In this document: one piece after another, positions 8,109 through 16,070 of the stretch
Layout: each line of letters starts with the position of its first letter
How positions within the stretch are numbered: the first letter of the stretch is position 1
DNA from: Acidimicrobiales bacterium
GTDB taxonomy: Bacteria > Actinomycetota > Acidimicrobiia > Acidimicrobiales > MedAcidi-G1
Assembly: GCA_016845305.1 (NCBI GenBank)
Contig: JAERSW010000021.1
Location: 1 to 34,655 of the forward strand
Direction: 5' to 3'
Length of the DNA: 34,655 nucleotides
Notes under the pieces: model-generated
What the model saw: only the letters and a program-made list of their open reading frames with translations
What the model was told of the DNA's origin: nothing
Databases searched by the model: none
Made by a program: the position numbers and the translations under genes

Positions 8109-8585
8109 ATGGCAGACGACGCCCCCACCGACGGGGCCCCCACCGCCGGAGCCCCCACTCCGGACGACCAGACCCCCGAAGGGAAGCGGGCGGCCCACGC
8201 TGCGGCCAACCCCGACCTGGCCGACCGCCTCGACCCCATGGCCTGGCACTGCACCCAGGAGGCGGGCACCGAGCGGGCCTTCACCGGCGCCTACTGGGAC
8301 GAGAAGCGGGCCGGTACCTACCGCTGCGCGGCCTGCGACGTCCCGCTGTTCGACAGCGACGCCAAGTTCGACTCGGGCTGTGGCTGGCCCAGCTTCACCG
8401 CCCCGATGGCCGACCGGGCCGTCGACGCCCGGACCGACACCAGCCACGGCATGGTCCGCACCGAGACCACCTGCGCCAACTGCGGCGCCCACCTCGGCCA
8501 CGTCTTCCCCGACGGACCCGCCCCCACCGGGGACCGCTACTGCATCAACTCGGCCTGCATCACCCTGGAGGAACGGGGCGGCTGA
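8109..8585 (+). CDS. msrB: Peptide-methionine (R)-S-oxide reductase MsrB
   Basis: Repairs methionine-R-sulfoxide in proteins, cytoplasmic. 158 aa. Zinc-binding CxxC pairs are C73/C76 and C122/C125; the catalytic cysteine is C145 in RYCINSA; C91 in SGCGWPSF may serve as resolving cysteine, with W93 in the sulfoxide pocket. The core begins near residue 45 ([15 protein letters not shown]). The first 40 residues are an Asp/Pro/Ala/Thr-rich extension with no signal-peptide character. One of only three plus-strand genes here. It is divergent from recA, and its stop shares a hairpin with that of thpR. The start is fixed by the leaderless -10 box. Confidence 0.95.
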   Translation: MADDAPTDGAPTAGAPTPDDQTPEGKRAAHAAANPDLADRLDPMAWHCTQEAGTERAFTGAYWDEKRAGTYRCAACDVPLFDSDAKFDSGCGWPSFTAPMADRAVDARTDTSHGMVRTETTCANCGAHLGHVFPDGPAPTGDRYCINSACITLEERGG

Positions 8586-8603
8586 CCCGACGTCGGCGGG
8601 TCA
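8583..8603. terminator. Bidirectional hairpin shared by msrB and thpR stops
   Basis: TGACCCG (8583-8589) and CGGGTCA (8597-8603) form a perfect 7-bp inverted repeat around a 7-nt loop. The msrB TGA begins one arm and the thpR TGA (read on the minus strand) begins the other, so a single symmetric element ends both convergent genes. Confidence 0.6.
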
Positions 8604-9131
8604 CCGGAGCGGGAACCGGTCCAGCACCTCGTAGACCACGCCGGTCGTCCCCGGCCCGGCGTCCACGGTCCGACTGTGGAAGAGGACCACCTCGTCCACC
8701 GCGAACGAGGCGGCTACCGGTCGCCCCACCAACCCGTCCGGGGGTGCGTCGCGGAACCGGCACAGGGTGACGTGCCCCACGAAGGGCCGCGACTCCGGTG
8801 GCTCGCCGAGGTGCGCGGTGGCGTCGACCACCGAGGCGGCCAGGTCGTCGAGGCCGGCCACCGGGACCACGACGACGGCGTCGCCCAGGACCCCGGTCGT
8901 CGGCCCCAGCGCGGCAGTGGGCGCCGGACCCGACCATCCGTCGGACCACCCGGCCGACCATCGGGCCAGGACGGCACGCACCTCGTCCGGGTCGGTCCGA
9001 CCCAGGAACCGCAGGGTGGCGTGCCACTGTTCGGGCCGCAGCCACCGCACGCCGGCGGCGTCGGGCCGTGGGAGACGGCGCAACTCGGCGGCCGCCCCGG
9101 CCGACGGTTCGACCCCGACGAACAGGCGCAC
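8601..9131 (-). CDS. thpR: RNA 2',3'-cyclic phosphodiesterase ThpR (2H family)
   Basis: 176 aa, matching LigT/ThpR proteins that hydrolyse 2',3'-cyclic phosphates to 2'-phosphates. The two catalytic HxTL motifs of the 2H phosphoesterase fold are H37-A-T-L (WHATLRFLG) and H120-V-T-L (GHVTLCRF). The start is the GTG at 9131 giving MRLFVGVEPS, 17 nt after the cinA stop, with only a weak GGCGGG ribosome site. It is the last gene of the antiporter-rimO-pgsA-cinA-thpR unit. Cellular substrate is unknown; older names (2'-5' RNA ligase) reflect an in vitro reverse reaction. Confidence 0.9.
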   Translation of the reverse strand: MRLFVGVEPSAGAAAELRRLPRPDAAGVRWLRPEQWHATLRFLGRTDPDEVRAVLARWSAGWSDGWSGPAPTAALGPTTGVLGDAVVVVPVAGLDDLAASVVDATAHLGEPPESRPFVGHVTLCRFRDAPPDGLVGRPVAASFAVDEVVLFHSRTVDAGPGTTGVVYEVLDRFPLR

Positions 9132-9148
9132 GGGGCCGGCCCGCCGGA

Positions 9149-10426
9149 TCAGCCGACCGGCCGGGCCAGGAGGCGGCGGCGCAGGGCGTCGAGCACCGTG
9201 ATGACGGTGAACTGGCGGATCCGGGTCCGGTCGAACGGCCAGCGGGTCCGCCAGGCCTCCACCGCGCCGTCCACGCACGTCGCCATCCACACCGTGCCCG
9301 GCTCGATCCCGTCCTGAGGGTCCGGTCCGGCCACGCCGGTGACGGCCACCGACACGTCGGCGCCCAGGTGGGCGCACACCCCGGCCGCCATGGCCGACAC
9401 CGCCTCCTCGGACACCACGTGCACGTCGGCCGGCACGCCCAGCAGGTCGCGCTTGACGGCCCCGTCGTAGGCCACCACCGAGCCCACGAAGGCCCGGCTG
9501 GCCCCCGGCACCTCGGTCAGGCGGGTGCCGATCATCCCCCCGGTCAACGACTCGGCGGTGGCCAGCGTCAGGCCCCGCTCGACCAGCAGGTCCAGCACCA
9601 CCGACTCCATGGTCTGGTCGTCGACGCCGAACACGATCTCGCCGGCGATGGCCCGCACCCGGGCCTCCTCGTCGGCCAGCAGCGCCTCGGCCGCCTCGGC
9701 GGTCGCCGCCTTGGCGGTGAGCCGCACCTTGAGGCCCTCCATGCCGCTGGCCAGGAAGGCGATGGTCACCCCGCCCTCCCGGTCCAGGCGGTCGATCTCG
9801 TCGGCCAGGTCCTCGGCCAGGCCCGACTCCGAGTGCCCCCAGGTGCGCAGGGTGCGCGACCGGATGACGCTGGAGATCCCGGCCCGACGCTTCAGGTCGG
9901 GCAGGATCGTGCCCTCCACCATCTGGCGCATCTCCCACGGCACGCCCGGCACGGCGTAGACGACCTTCGGGCTGTCGTCCCCGTCGACACCGGGCTCGGC
10001 CCCGATCGGACAGACCAGGCCCGGGGCGGTGCCCGGCATCTGCTCGATGGGCCGTGCCCCCACCGGCACGTCGGCCTGCAGCAGGTTGTTGGCCGGCATG
10101 GACCGTCCCCGCCCGCCGAACACCGCCTCGATGCGGGCCACCAGGGACTCGTCGCGGACAAGCTCGGCGCCCATCAGCTCGGCGATCACGCTGCGGGTGA
10201 TGTCGTCCTGGGTGGGCCCCAGGCCCCCGGTCACGATCAGGGCGTCGGAGCGCTCCAGGGCCCCCCGGAAGGCGTCGAGCATGCGGTCCCGGTTGTCGCC
10301 CACCGCGGTGTGGCGGAGGCAGTCGATGCCGGCCAGGGCCAGCTGCTCGCCGATCCACGACGAGTTGGTGTCCACGATCTGCCCGAGCAGCAGCTCGGTC
10401 CCCACGGCCACGATCTCGCAACGCAC
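9149..10426 (-). CDS. cinA: CinA-family protein (nicotinamide-nucleotide amidase / ADP-ribose pyrophosphatase)
   Basis: 425 aa with both CinA modules. The N-terminal MoaB/MogA-like COG1058 domain (about 1-170) contains VGTELLLGQIVDTNS and VTGGLGPTQDD, linked to ADP-ribose/CoA pyrophosphatase activity in the family. The C-terminal domain (about 260-425) contains ATAESLTGGMIGTRLT and VAVTGVAGPD, the nicotinamide-mononucleotide deamidase (PncC-like) domain. Together they recycle pyridine nucleotides. Start: GTG at 10426 with GGGGAGGGG about 6 nt upstream. A position near recA and pgsA is typical of many bacteria. No competence genes are present, so a DNA-uptake role is not implied. Confidence 0.92.
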   Translation of the reverse strand: MRCEIVAVGTELLLGQIVDTNSSWIGEQLALAGIDCLRHTAVGDNRDRMLDAFRGALERSDALIVTGGLGPTQDDITRSVIAELMGAELVRDESLVARIEAVFGGRGRSMPANNLLQADVPVGARPIEQMPGTAPGLVCPIGAEPGVDGDDSPKVVYAVPGVPWEMRQMVEGTILPDLKRRAGISSVIRSRTLRTWGHSESGLAEDLADEIDRLDREGGVTIAFLASGMEGLKVRLTAKAATAEAAEALLADEEARVRAIAGEIVFGVDDQTMESVVLDLLVERGLTLATAESLTGGMIGTRLTEVPGASRAFVGSVVAYDGAVKRDLLGVPADVHVVSEEAVSAMAAGVCAHLGADVSVAVTGVAGPDPQDGIEPGTVWMATCVDGAVEAWRTRWPFDRTRIRQFTVITVLDALRRRLLARPVG

Positions 10427-10460
10427 GCTCGCCCCTCCCCTGTCGCCCGGTTCGCCGGCC

Positions 10461-10488
10461 GGTCCGCTTTCTGGTCCGCTTTCCGGTC
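10461..10488. repeat. 12-bp tandem repeat between pgsA and cinA
   Basis: GGTCCGCTTTCT, GGTCCGCTTTCC and a partial third GGTC lie in the 71-bp pgsA-cinA gap. There is one mismatch between the full copies. The T-rich core stands out against the GC-rich background. Confidence 0.8.
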
Positions 10489-10497
10489 TGTCGACGC

Positions 10498-11070
10498 TCA
10501 GTCGGCCTTGGCGCCGGTGGTGCTGGTGGCCCGGCTGCCGTCCAGCAGGTACTGGGCGCCGGTGACCAGGGTGAAGGCCACGGCCAGCCACAGCGACGCC
10601 TGGACCACGAAATCGGCGTCGCGCAACGGCGGCAGCACGGCCAGCAGGAGCGCCGTGCCCTGCACGATGGTCTTCCACTTGGCCGACCGGCGGGCCGGCA
10701 CGGCCAGGCCCCGGCGGGCGAACCACAGCCGGTAGAGCGTGATGACGCCCTCGCGGACCGCCAGCAGCACCACGGGCACCCACCCGTAGCGCTCCACCAT
10801 GGCCAGGCAGACGGCCACGCCGATGACCACCACCTTGTCGGCCAACGGATCCAGGAACGCCCCCCAGCGGCTGACCGAGCCCCGACGGCGGGCCAGGATC
10901 CCGTCGAAGTAGTCGGTGGAGGCCAGGACCACGCCGAGCACGAAGCCCCCCCACGTGACGCCGTCCCGGTCCTCGTTGGCCAGCACGAAGACGAAGAGGA
11001 CGGGGGCCAGCAGCAGGCGGGCCAGGGTGACCAGGTTGGCTGGCGAGACCACGGTCCGGAGGTGCTTCAC
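10498..11070 (-). CDS. pgsA: CDP-alcohol phosphatidyltransferase (PgsA-like phosphatidylglycerophosphate synthase)
   Basis: 190-aa integral membrane enzyme of phospholipid synthesis. It carries the complete CDP-alcohol phosphotransferase signature D-x2-D-G-x2-A-R-x8-G-x3-D-x3-D: D53, D56, G57, R61, G70, D74 and D78 (DYFDGILARRRG ... GAFLDPLAD). About four to five hydrophobic segments follow the pattern of PgsA, which makes phosphatidylglycerophosphate from CDP-diacylglycerol and glycerol-3-phosphate. The start is the GTG at 11070 overlapping the rimO stop (GTGA). PGP synthase is the best guess from the position next to cinA; phosphatidylinositol-phosphate synthase cannot be fully excluded from motif alone. 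Confidence 0.9.
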   Translation of the reverse strand: MKHLRTVVSPANLVTLARLLLAPVLFVFVLANEDRDGVTWGGFVLGVVLASTDYFDGILARRRGSVSRWGAFLDPLADKVVVIGVAVCLAMVERYGWVPVVLLAVREGVITLYRLWFARRGLAVPARRSAKWKTIVQGTALLLAVLPPLRDADFVVQASLWLAVAFTLVTGAQYLLDGSRATSTTGAKAD

Positions 11071-12383
11071 GACGTCACGCCCTCGTCCACGGGCCCGGCG
11101 TCGACGGGCCCATCGTCGACGGGCCAATCGTCGACGGAAAGGGCCTCGAGGTCGGGGCCCACGGCTCCGGTCACCACCACGTCGTGGAAGGTACCGACCG
11201 GCAGGTCGGCGGGCACGGACACCACCCCGTCGATCTCCGGCGCCTCCCGGTGGGTCCGGCCCTGTCCCGGCTCGTCGACCAGCACCTCGACGGTCCGCCC
11301 GATCAGGGCGTCCCGGGCCGACGCGGTGATCCCGTCCTGGAGCCCACCCAGCTCTCGTAGCCGCTCGGCCACCAGGTCGGGGGCGACGGCCCCGTCCAGG
11401 TCGGCGGCGTACGTGCCCTCCTCCGGGCTGTAGGCGAAGAAGCCGCACCAGTCGAGCCTGGCCTCGGCCACGAAGCCGAGGAGGGCGTCGTGGTCCTCCT
11501 CGGTCTCGCCGGGGTAGCCGACGATGAAGTTGGACCGCAGGGCGGCGTCGGGCTCCCGGTCCCGGATGGCGGCGATCCGCTCCAGGAAGCGGTCCCCATC
11601 GCCCCATCGGCGCATCCGACGCATCAGCGGCGGCGACACGTGCTGCAGCGACAGGTCGAAGTAGGGCACGCCCGTGCCGCAGATGGCGTCGACGAGGCGG
11701 TCGGTCAACTCCGACGGGTACAGGTACAGCAGGCGGACCCGGTCGACCCGCTCGGCCACCGCCTCGACCAGCGGGATGATGGCCTTCTCCCCCACCCCCT
11801 GGTCGCGGCCGTAGGCGGCCAGGTCCTGGGCCACGAGGACGACCTCGCGGGCGTCGAGGGCGTCGACCTCGGCCAGCACCTCGTCCTCCGACCGGCTGCG
11901 CTGCGGCCCCCGGAAGGTGGGGATGGCGCAGAAGCCGCAGGCCCGGTCGCAGCCCTCGGCCACCTTCACATACGCCCACGGACGGGCCGACGGCGGCCGC
12001 GGCAGGTTCAACAGGTCGAACGACGGCAGCGGACCGTCGCCGCCGGATGGCTTTCGGCCCAGGGTGACGGGCACCCCGAAGCCGGCCACCCGATCCACCT
12101 CGGGCAGCGCCTCGGCCAGCTCGCCGCCGTAGCGCTCGGCCATGCAGCCGGTGACCACCACCCGGGCGCCGTCGCGTCGCTCGTCGGACAGGGCCAGCAC
12201 GGTGTCGATCGACTCCTGGCGTGCCTCCTCGATGAAGGCGCAGGTGTTGACCACGATCAGGTCGGCGTCGGCCGCACCGTCGACCTGCACCATGCCGTCG
12301 GCGGCCAGCGTCCCGGCCAGCTTGTCGGAGTCGACCTGGTTCTTGGGGCAGCCGAGGGTGACCAGGTGGTAGGTCCCCGCCAT
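11067..12383 (-). CDS. rimO: Ribosomal protein S12 methylthiotransferase RimO
   Basis: Radical-SAM enzyme adding a methylthio group to the conserved aspartate of ribosomal protein S12; 438 aa. Auxiliary-cluster cysteines: C12 (LGCPKNQVDSD, the RimO-type motif that separates it from MiaB), C48 (NTCAF) and C80 (TGCMAER). Radical-SAM cysteines: C145, C149, C152 (GCDRACGFCAIPTFRG). A TRAM domain follows at the C-terminus. Start: ATG at 12383, overlapping the antiporter stop by one base (TGATG). The last 25 or so residues after the TRAM domain are an acidic, repetitive PVDxG tail encoded by a 15-bp tandem repeat, not usual for RimO. Confidence 0.95.
   Translation of the reverse strand: MAGTYHLVTLGCPKNQVDSDKLAGTLAADGMVQVDGAADADLIVVNTCAFIEEARQESIDTVLALSDERRDGARVVVTGCMAERYGGELAEALPEVDRVAGFGVPVTLGRKPSGGDGPLPSFDLLNLPRPPSARPWAYVKVAEGCDRACGFCAIPTFRGPQRSRSEDEVLAEVDALDAREVVLVAQDLAAYGRDQGVGEKAIIPLVEAVAERVDRVRLLYLYPSELTDRLVDAICGTGVPYFDLSLQHVSPPLMRRMRRWGDGDRFLERIAAIRDREPDAALRSNFIVGYPGETEEDHDALLGFVAEARLDWCGFFAYSPEEGTYAADLDGAVAPDLVAERLRELGGLQDGITASARDALIGRTVEVLVDEPGQGRTHREAPEIDGVVSVPADLPVGTFHDVVVTGAVGPDLEALSVDDWPVDDGPVDAGPVDEGVTS
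11085..11144. repeat. 15-bp tandem repeat encoding the RimO tail
   Basis: Four in-frame units of 15 bp (GTCGACGGGCCCATC type) at 11085, 11100, 11115 and 11130. The outer units are more diverged. Translated on the minus strand they give the repeating pentapeptide PVDDG/PVDAG/PVDEG. Confidence 0.85.
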
Positions 12384-13327
12384 CAGGTTCCGGCCGAGGT
12401 GGCCAGCACCACCATCGCCGCCGCGTACATGGCCAGCAGCACCGCACCCTCGGCACGGACCAGCCGGTTCCGACCCACGGTGCGCATGGCCACCACGACC
12501 ACCAGAGCCACGAGGATGGCGGCGACCGAGCCGCGGACCTGCATGTCCACGTCGGTGACCACGCCGTCCCCGGCCAGGAACAGGCCCGCGCCCACCGCCA
12601 GGCTGTTGAACACGTTGGAGCCGAGCAGGCTCCCCACGATGATCCCCGACTCGTCGCGGCGTGCCGCGACCACCACGGTCACCAGTTCGGGCAGCGACGT
12701 GCCGAGGGCCACCAACGAGAACCCGACGAAGCCGTCGGCGATCCCGGCCCGCTCGGCGATGTCGGTGGCCGCCCACACCACGGCCTGCGCCGAGGCCACG
12801 GTGGCCAGCAGCGAACCCACGGTCCACGCCCACGCGGCGGCCGCCGAGCCGGTCGCCGCGGCGTCGACCGATGCCACCTCGTCGGCGTCCATGCGGACCA
12901 TGGCCACCAGGGCGAGGACCATGACGACGAGGAGCACGAGGCCCTCCAACCGGGAGGCCTCGCCCTGGACCAGCCAGCCGAAGAGCGCCACGGTCCCCAG
13001 GCAGAGGAGGGCCCGCCGCTTGGTCCCCACCGGGAGGTCGATGGGTCGGATCAGCGCCGCTGTCCCCAGCACCAGGGTCAGGTTGGCCACGTTCGAGCCC
13101 ACGATGTTCCCCAGGCCGAGGTCGACCTCGTGCTGGGCGGCGGCCATGGTGGACACCACCAGCTCGGGTGCGCTGGTCCCGAAGCCGACGACCAGGGCGC
13201 CGATGACCAGCGGGGGGACGTTCAGGCGAACAGCAAGGTCCGAGGCGCCGGCCACGAACCGGTCGGCGGCGGCCATGAGCAGGGCCAGCCCGGCGGCCAG
13301 CACCACGATCGAGACCAGGACGCCCAT
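12383..13327 (-). CDS. Calcium/sodium antiporter (CaCA family, YrbG-like)
   Basis: 314-aa polytopic membrane protein with about ten hydrophobic segments and the internal duplication typical of the Ca2+:cation antiporter superfamily. The alpha-1 repeat is GFGTSAPEL at about 48-56 with GNIVGSNVANL; the alpha-2 repeat is ALGTSLPEL at about 207-215 with GSLLGSNVFNSL. The paired glutamates (E55, E214) line the ion site in the family. A hydrophilic acidic loop separates the halves near 145-165. The gene heads the antiporter-rimO-pgsA-cinA-thpR unit and has a putative leaderless -10 box. The ion actually transported cannot be read from the sequence. Confidence 0.93.
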   Translation of the reverse strand: MGVLVSIVVLAAGLALLMAAADRFVAGASDLAVRLNVPPLVIGALVVGFGTSAPELVVSTMAAAQHEVDLGLGNIVGSNVANLTLVLGTAALIRPIDLPVGTKRRALLCLGTVALFGWLVQGEASRLEGLVLLVVMVLALVAMVRMDADEVASVDAAATGSAAAAWAWTVGSLLATVASAQAVVWAATDIAERAGIADGFVGFSLVALGTSLPELVTVVVAARRDESGIIVGSLLGSNVFNSLAVGAGLFLAGDGVVTDVDMQVRGSVAAILVALVVVVAMRTVGRNRLVRAEGAVLLAMYAAAMVVLATSAGT

Positions 13328-13333
13328 CCTGCG

Positions 13334-13339
13334 AGGGTA
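13334..13339 (-). promoter_or_regulatory. Putative leaderless -10 box of the antiporter gene
   Basis: TACCCT ends 6 nt before the ATG. The spacer reads cgcagg, which could also serve as a very short-leader ribosome contact. Confidence 0.5.
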
Positions 13340-13387
13340 GCGATCCGCCGGGCGTCCGTCGGTGGTGTCGCGCCCCGGGGCTCGGCG

Positions 13388-13417
13388 AGAAGCCCTGCTC
13401 CTAGAAGCCCTGCTCCT
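13388..13417. repeat. Perfect 15-bp tandem duplication at the ftsK stop
   Basis: Two identical copies of AGAAGCCCTGCTCCT (13388-13402 and 13403-13417). The ftsK stop codon TAG spans the junction of the two copies. Confidence 0.95.
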
Positions 13418-15995
13418 GGAGGTCCGTGAGTTCCTCGGGGGCGATCAGCACCTCGCGGGCCTTTGAGCCGGTGGACGGCCCGACGACGCCGGCCTCCTCG
13501 AGCAGGTCCATGAGCCGCCCGGCCCGGGCGAAGCCCACCCGGAGCTTCCGCTGCAGCATCGACGTCGACCCCAACTGGCTGGACACCACGAGGCGCCGGG
13601 CCTCGTCGAAGAGCTCGTCGTCGTCGCCGGCGTCGCCTCCCGCAGCGGACGGCCGCGAGGAGTCCTCGGTGATGTCGACGACCGGTTCGGCGGCGGTCGG
13701 CCGGGGCGTCGCCCCGGGGGCGTCGCCGGTGACGGCCCCGTGGTCGTCGGACCCACCACCCCCGGTCGGATCGCCGGTGACCGGATCGGCGGCCGCCGCC
13801 GCCGCGGCCTTCGCCTGGGCCACCCACGAGGCGACCACCTGGCGGACCTCGCCCTCGTCCACCCAGGCCCCCTGGATGCGCTGGGGCACGCTGGAACTGG
13901 GGCCCAGCAGGAGCATGTCGCCCTTGCCGACCAGGCGCTCGGCACCCGGCTGGTCGAGGATGACCCGGCTGTCGGCGAGGCTGGACACGGCGAAGGCCAG
14001 GCGGGCCGGGATGTTGGCCTTGATGACGCCGGTGATGACGTTGACCGACGGCCGCTGGGTGGCCACCACCAGGTGGATGCCGACGGCGCGGGCCATCTGG
14101 GCCAGCCGGGTGATGGAGTCCTCGACGTCGCGGGCGGCCACCATCATCAGGTCGGCCAGCTCGTCGACCACCACGAGGACGAAGGGCAGGCGCCGGTACT
14201 CGACCGGCTCGCCGTCCTCGTCGGCCAGGCCCAGCGGGGCCTTCAGGTCCCCCCGGTCGTAGGCCGCGTTGTAGCCGCCGATGTCTCGGAAGCCGCAGCC
14301 CGACAGCAGGTCGTAGCGGCGCTCCATCTCGCGCACGGCCCAGTGGAGGGCGTTGGCCGCCTTCTTGGGGTCGGTCACCGGGGCGGTCAGCAGGTGCGGC
14401 ACGCCCTCGTACTGGCCCATCTCGACGCGCTTGGGGTCGATGAGGATGAGGCGCACCTGGTCGGGCGTGGACCGCATCAGCACCGAGGTGATGAGCGAGT
14501 TGATGCACGACGACTTGCCGGCGCCGGTGGCCCCGGCGATCAGCAGGTGGGGCATGGTCGACAGGTTCAGCATCACCGACCGGCCGCTGATGTCGCGACC
14601 GATGCCGGCCTCCAGCGGATGCCGGGCCTTGGCCGCCTCGGGCGAGGTGAGGATGTCGCCCAGGGCGACGACCTCCCGGTCCTCGTTGGGGACCTCGATG
14701 CCGATGGCCTGCTGGCCGGGGATGGGGGCGAGGATCCGGACGTCGGCGGCGGCCAGGGCGTAGGCGATGTCCTTGTGGAGGCTGGTGATGCGGGCCACCT
14801 TCACGCCCTCGCCCAGCTGGAGGGCGTAGCGGGTCACCGTGGGGCCGACGGTCATCTCGGCCAGGCGGGTCTCCACCCCGTGGGCGGCCAGGGCCTCCTG
14901 GAGGCGCAGGCCCCGTTCCTCGACCGCCTTGGCGTCCACGTCGTGGGTCTCGCTGCGCGACAGGTAGCCGGTCGACGGCAGGCGCCACGTCGAATCGGCG
15001 ATGGCCGGGCCCAGCTCGATGGTCAGCTGCTCGCTGCCGTCGGCCGCCTTCGCCTTCCCCCGCTTCCTCTTGGCCGGGGCCTTGGCGGCCGGCGCCGCCG
15101 CTGCCGGGGCCGGTTCGGGACGGGCCGGCTCGGGCTCGGGATCCGGCATCGGCGGGGCCGGGACGCCCATCCCGCCCACCGGAGGCGGACCGTGGCCGCC
15201 GGGCGGGGTGAGCAGGTTGCGGAGCCAGCTCCGTAGGCCGCGGGCCGCCGGTCGCAGGCCGGCCATGGCGCCCCGGCCGGCGTGGCGGGCGGTGAACGCC
15301 GCGCCTCGGGCCGCGCCACGGGCGGCCTGGCTGGCGGTGGTCCGGGTGATGACGGCGGCCGCGACGAGGCCGAGGCCGACCAGCACCAGGACGGCGCCCC
15401 AGGTGGCGATGATGGCCTCGAGGCCACCACCGACGCCGACGCCGATGAGGCCGCCGGCCCGACCCAGCCCGTCGGCGCCGTCGTCGAGGCCGGGACGACC
15501 ACGGGCCACGTGCATGATGCCGGTCACGGACACCACGGCCATGCCGAGGCCGACGGGCATGCGCCGCGAGATCTCGCCGAACTCGGAGCGCTCCCGGAAC
15601 ATGGCCAGGCCGGTGCCGACCATGGCCACCGGCAGGGCCACCCGGGTGGCGCCCACCGACCACGCCAGGCCCGAGTCGAGGATCCGACCGAAGACGCCGG
15701 CCCGCTCGAGGTACACCGACAGGCCGGTCAGCAGGCCCCCGACGACGAGGACGAGGCCGAGGATCTCGTCGCCCCGGCCGGCGAAGGCGGCCCGCCCCAT
15801 GCGACGGGCCAGCGACTCGCCCTTCGGCGCGTCCGCGGCCCCGGCGTCGGACCGACCCGACCCGCCGGAACGGGCACGATCACCCTTCCCACCTGCGGTT
15901 TCACCGCCCTTCGGTGCCTTCCGACCGGCCGCCGGACGGGCGGCGTCATCCCCTCCACGGGACCGGTCACCGGGGCGCGTCGAACGAGAGGCCAT
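13401..15995 (-). CDS. ftsK: DNA translocase FtsK
   Basis: 864-aa septal DNA pump that clears and orients chromosome termini for XerCD-dif recombination. Residues 1-75 are basic and disordered; about four to five membrane segments lie between 78 and 218; a Pro/Ala-rich linker runs from 265 to 320. The motor follows: Walker A AGATGAGKS 487-495, Walker B LVVVDELADL 607-616, then VATQRPSVNVITG. An acidic linker near 755-790 leads to the winged-helix gamma domain (about 792-855: LGSTSMLQRKLRVGFARAGR), which reads KOPS-type sequences. I chose the ATG at 15995 because a leaderless -10 box sits 8 nt upstream. A GTG at 16013 would add six residues. The stop is created at a repeat junction. Confidence 0.96.
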   Translation of the reverse strand: MASRSTRPGDRSRGGDDAARPAAGRKAPKGGETAGGKGDRARSGGSGRSDAGAADAPKGESLARRMGRAAFAGRGDEILGLVLVVGGLLTGLSVYLERAGVFGRILDSGLAWSVGATRVALPVAMVGTGLAMFRERSEFGEISRRMPVGLGMAVVSVTGIMHVARGRPGLDDGADGLGRAGGLIGVGVGGGLEAIIATWGAVLVLVGLGLVAAAVITRTTASQAARGAARGAAFTARHAGRGAMAGLRPAARGLRSWLRNLLTPPGGHGPPPVGGMGVPAPPMPDPEPEPARPEPAPAAAAPAAKAPAKRKRGKAKAADGSEQLTIELGPAIADSTWRLPSTGYLSRSETHDVDAKAVEERGLRLQEALAAHGVETRLAEMTVGPTVTRYALQLGEGVKVARITSLHKDIAYALAAADVRILAPIPGQQAIGIEVPNEDREVVALGDILTSPEAAKARHPLEAGIGRDISGRSVMLNLSTMPHLLIAGATGAGKSSCINSLITSVLMRSTPDQVRLILIDPKRVEMGQYEGVPHLLTAPVTDPKKAANALHWAVREMERRYDLLSGCGFRDIGGYNAAYDRGDLKAPLGLADEDGEPVEYRRLPFVLVVVDELADLMMVAARDVEDSITRLAQMARAVGIHLVVATQRPSVNVITGVIKANIPARLAFAVSSLADSRVILDQPGAERLVGKGDMLLLGPSSSVPQRIQGAWVDEGEVRQVVASWVAQAKAAAAAAADPVTGDPTGGGGSDDHGAVTGDAPGATPRPTAAEPVVDITEDSSRPSAAGGDAGDDDELFDEARRLVVSSQLGSTSMLQRKLRVGFARAGRLMDLLEEAGVVGPSTGSKAREVLIAPEELTDLQEQGF

Positions 15996-16003
15996 CGAAA
16001 GCG

Positions 16004-16009
16004 AAGGTA
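16004..16009 (-). promoter_or_regulatory. Putative leaderless -10 box of ftsK
   Basis: TACCTT ends 8 nt before the ftsK ATG; no Shine-Dalgarno is visible in the spacer cgctttcg. Confidence 0.5.
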
Positions 16010-16049
16010 CCACCGGGGTGTGACGGCCCCGGGGCAGCCCGGAGCGTCC

Positions 16050-16070
16050 GACGGGGCCGCGGGACCCGTC
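16050..16070 (-). terminator. Hairpin overlapping the RNase J stop
   Basis: GACGGG / CCCGTC 6-bp inverted repeat with a 9-nt loop; the rnj TGA (16071-16069) forms the start of the upstream arm. Candidate terminator before the ftsK promoter. Confidence 0.4.

Noticed and set aside
11085-11144. Tandem 15-bp units considered as protein-binding iterons
   Set aside because: They are in frame inside rimO, encode an acidic tail, and no origin features or replication genes are near.
10498-12456. A fusion of PgsA with an N-terminal extension over rimO
   Set aside because: The extension is an out-of-frame reading of rimO; a GTG overlapping the rimO stop is the natural start.
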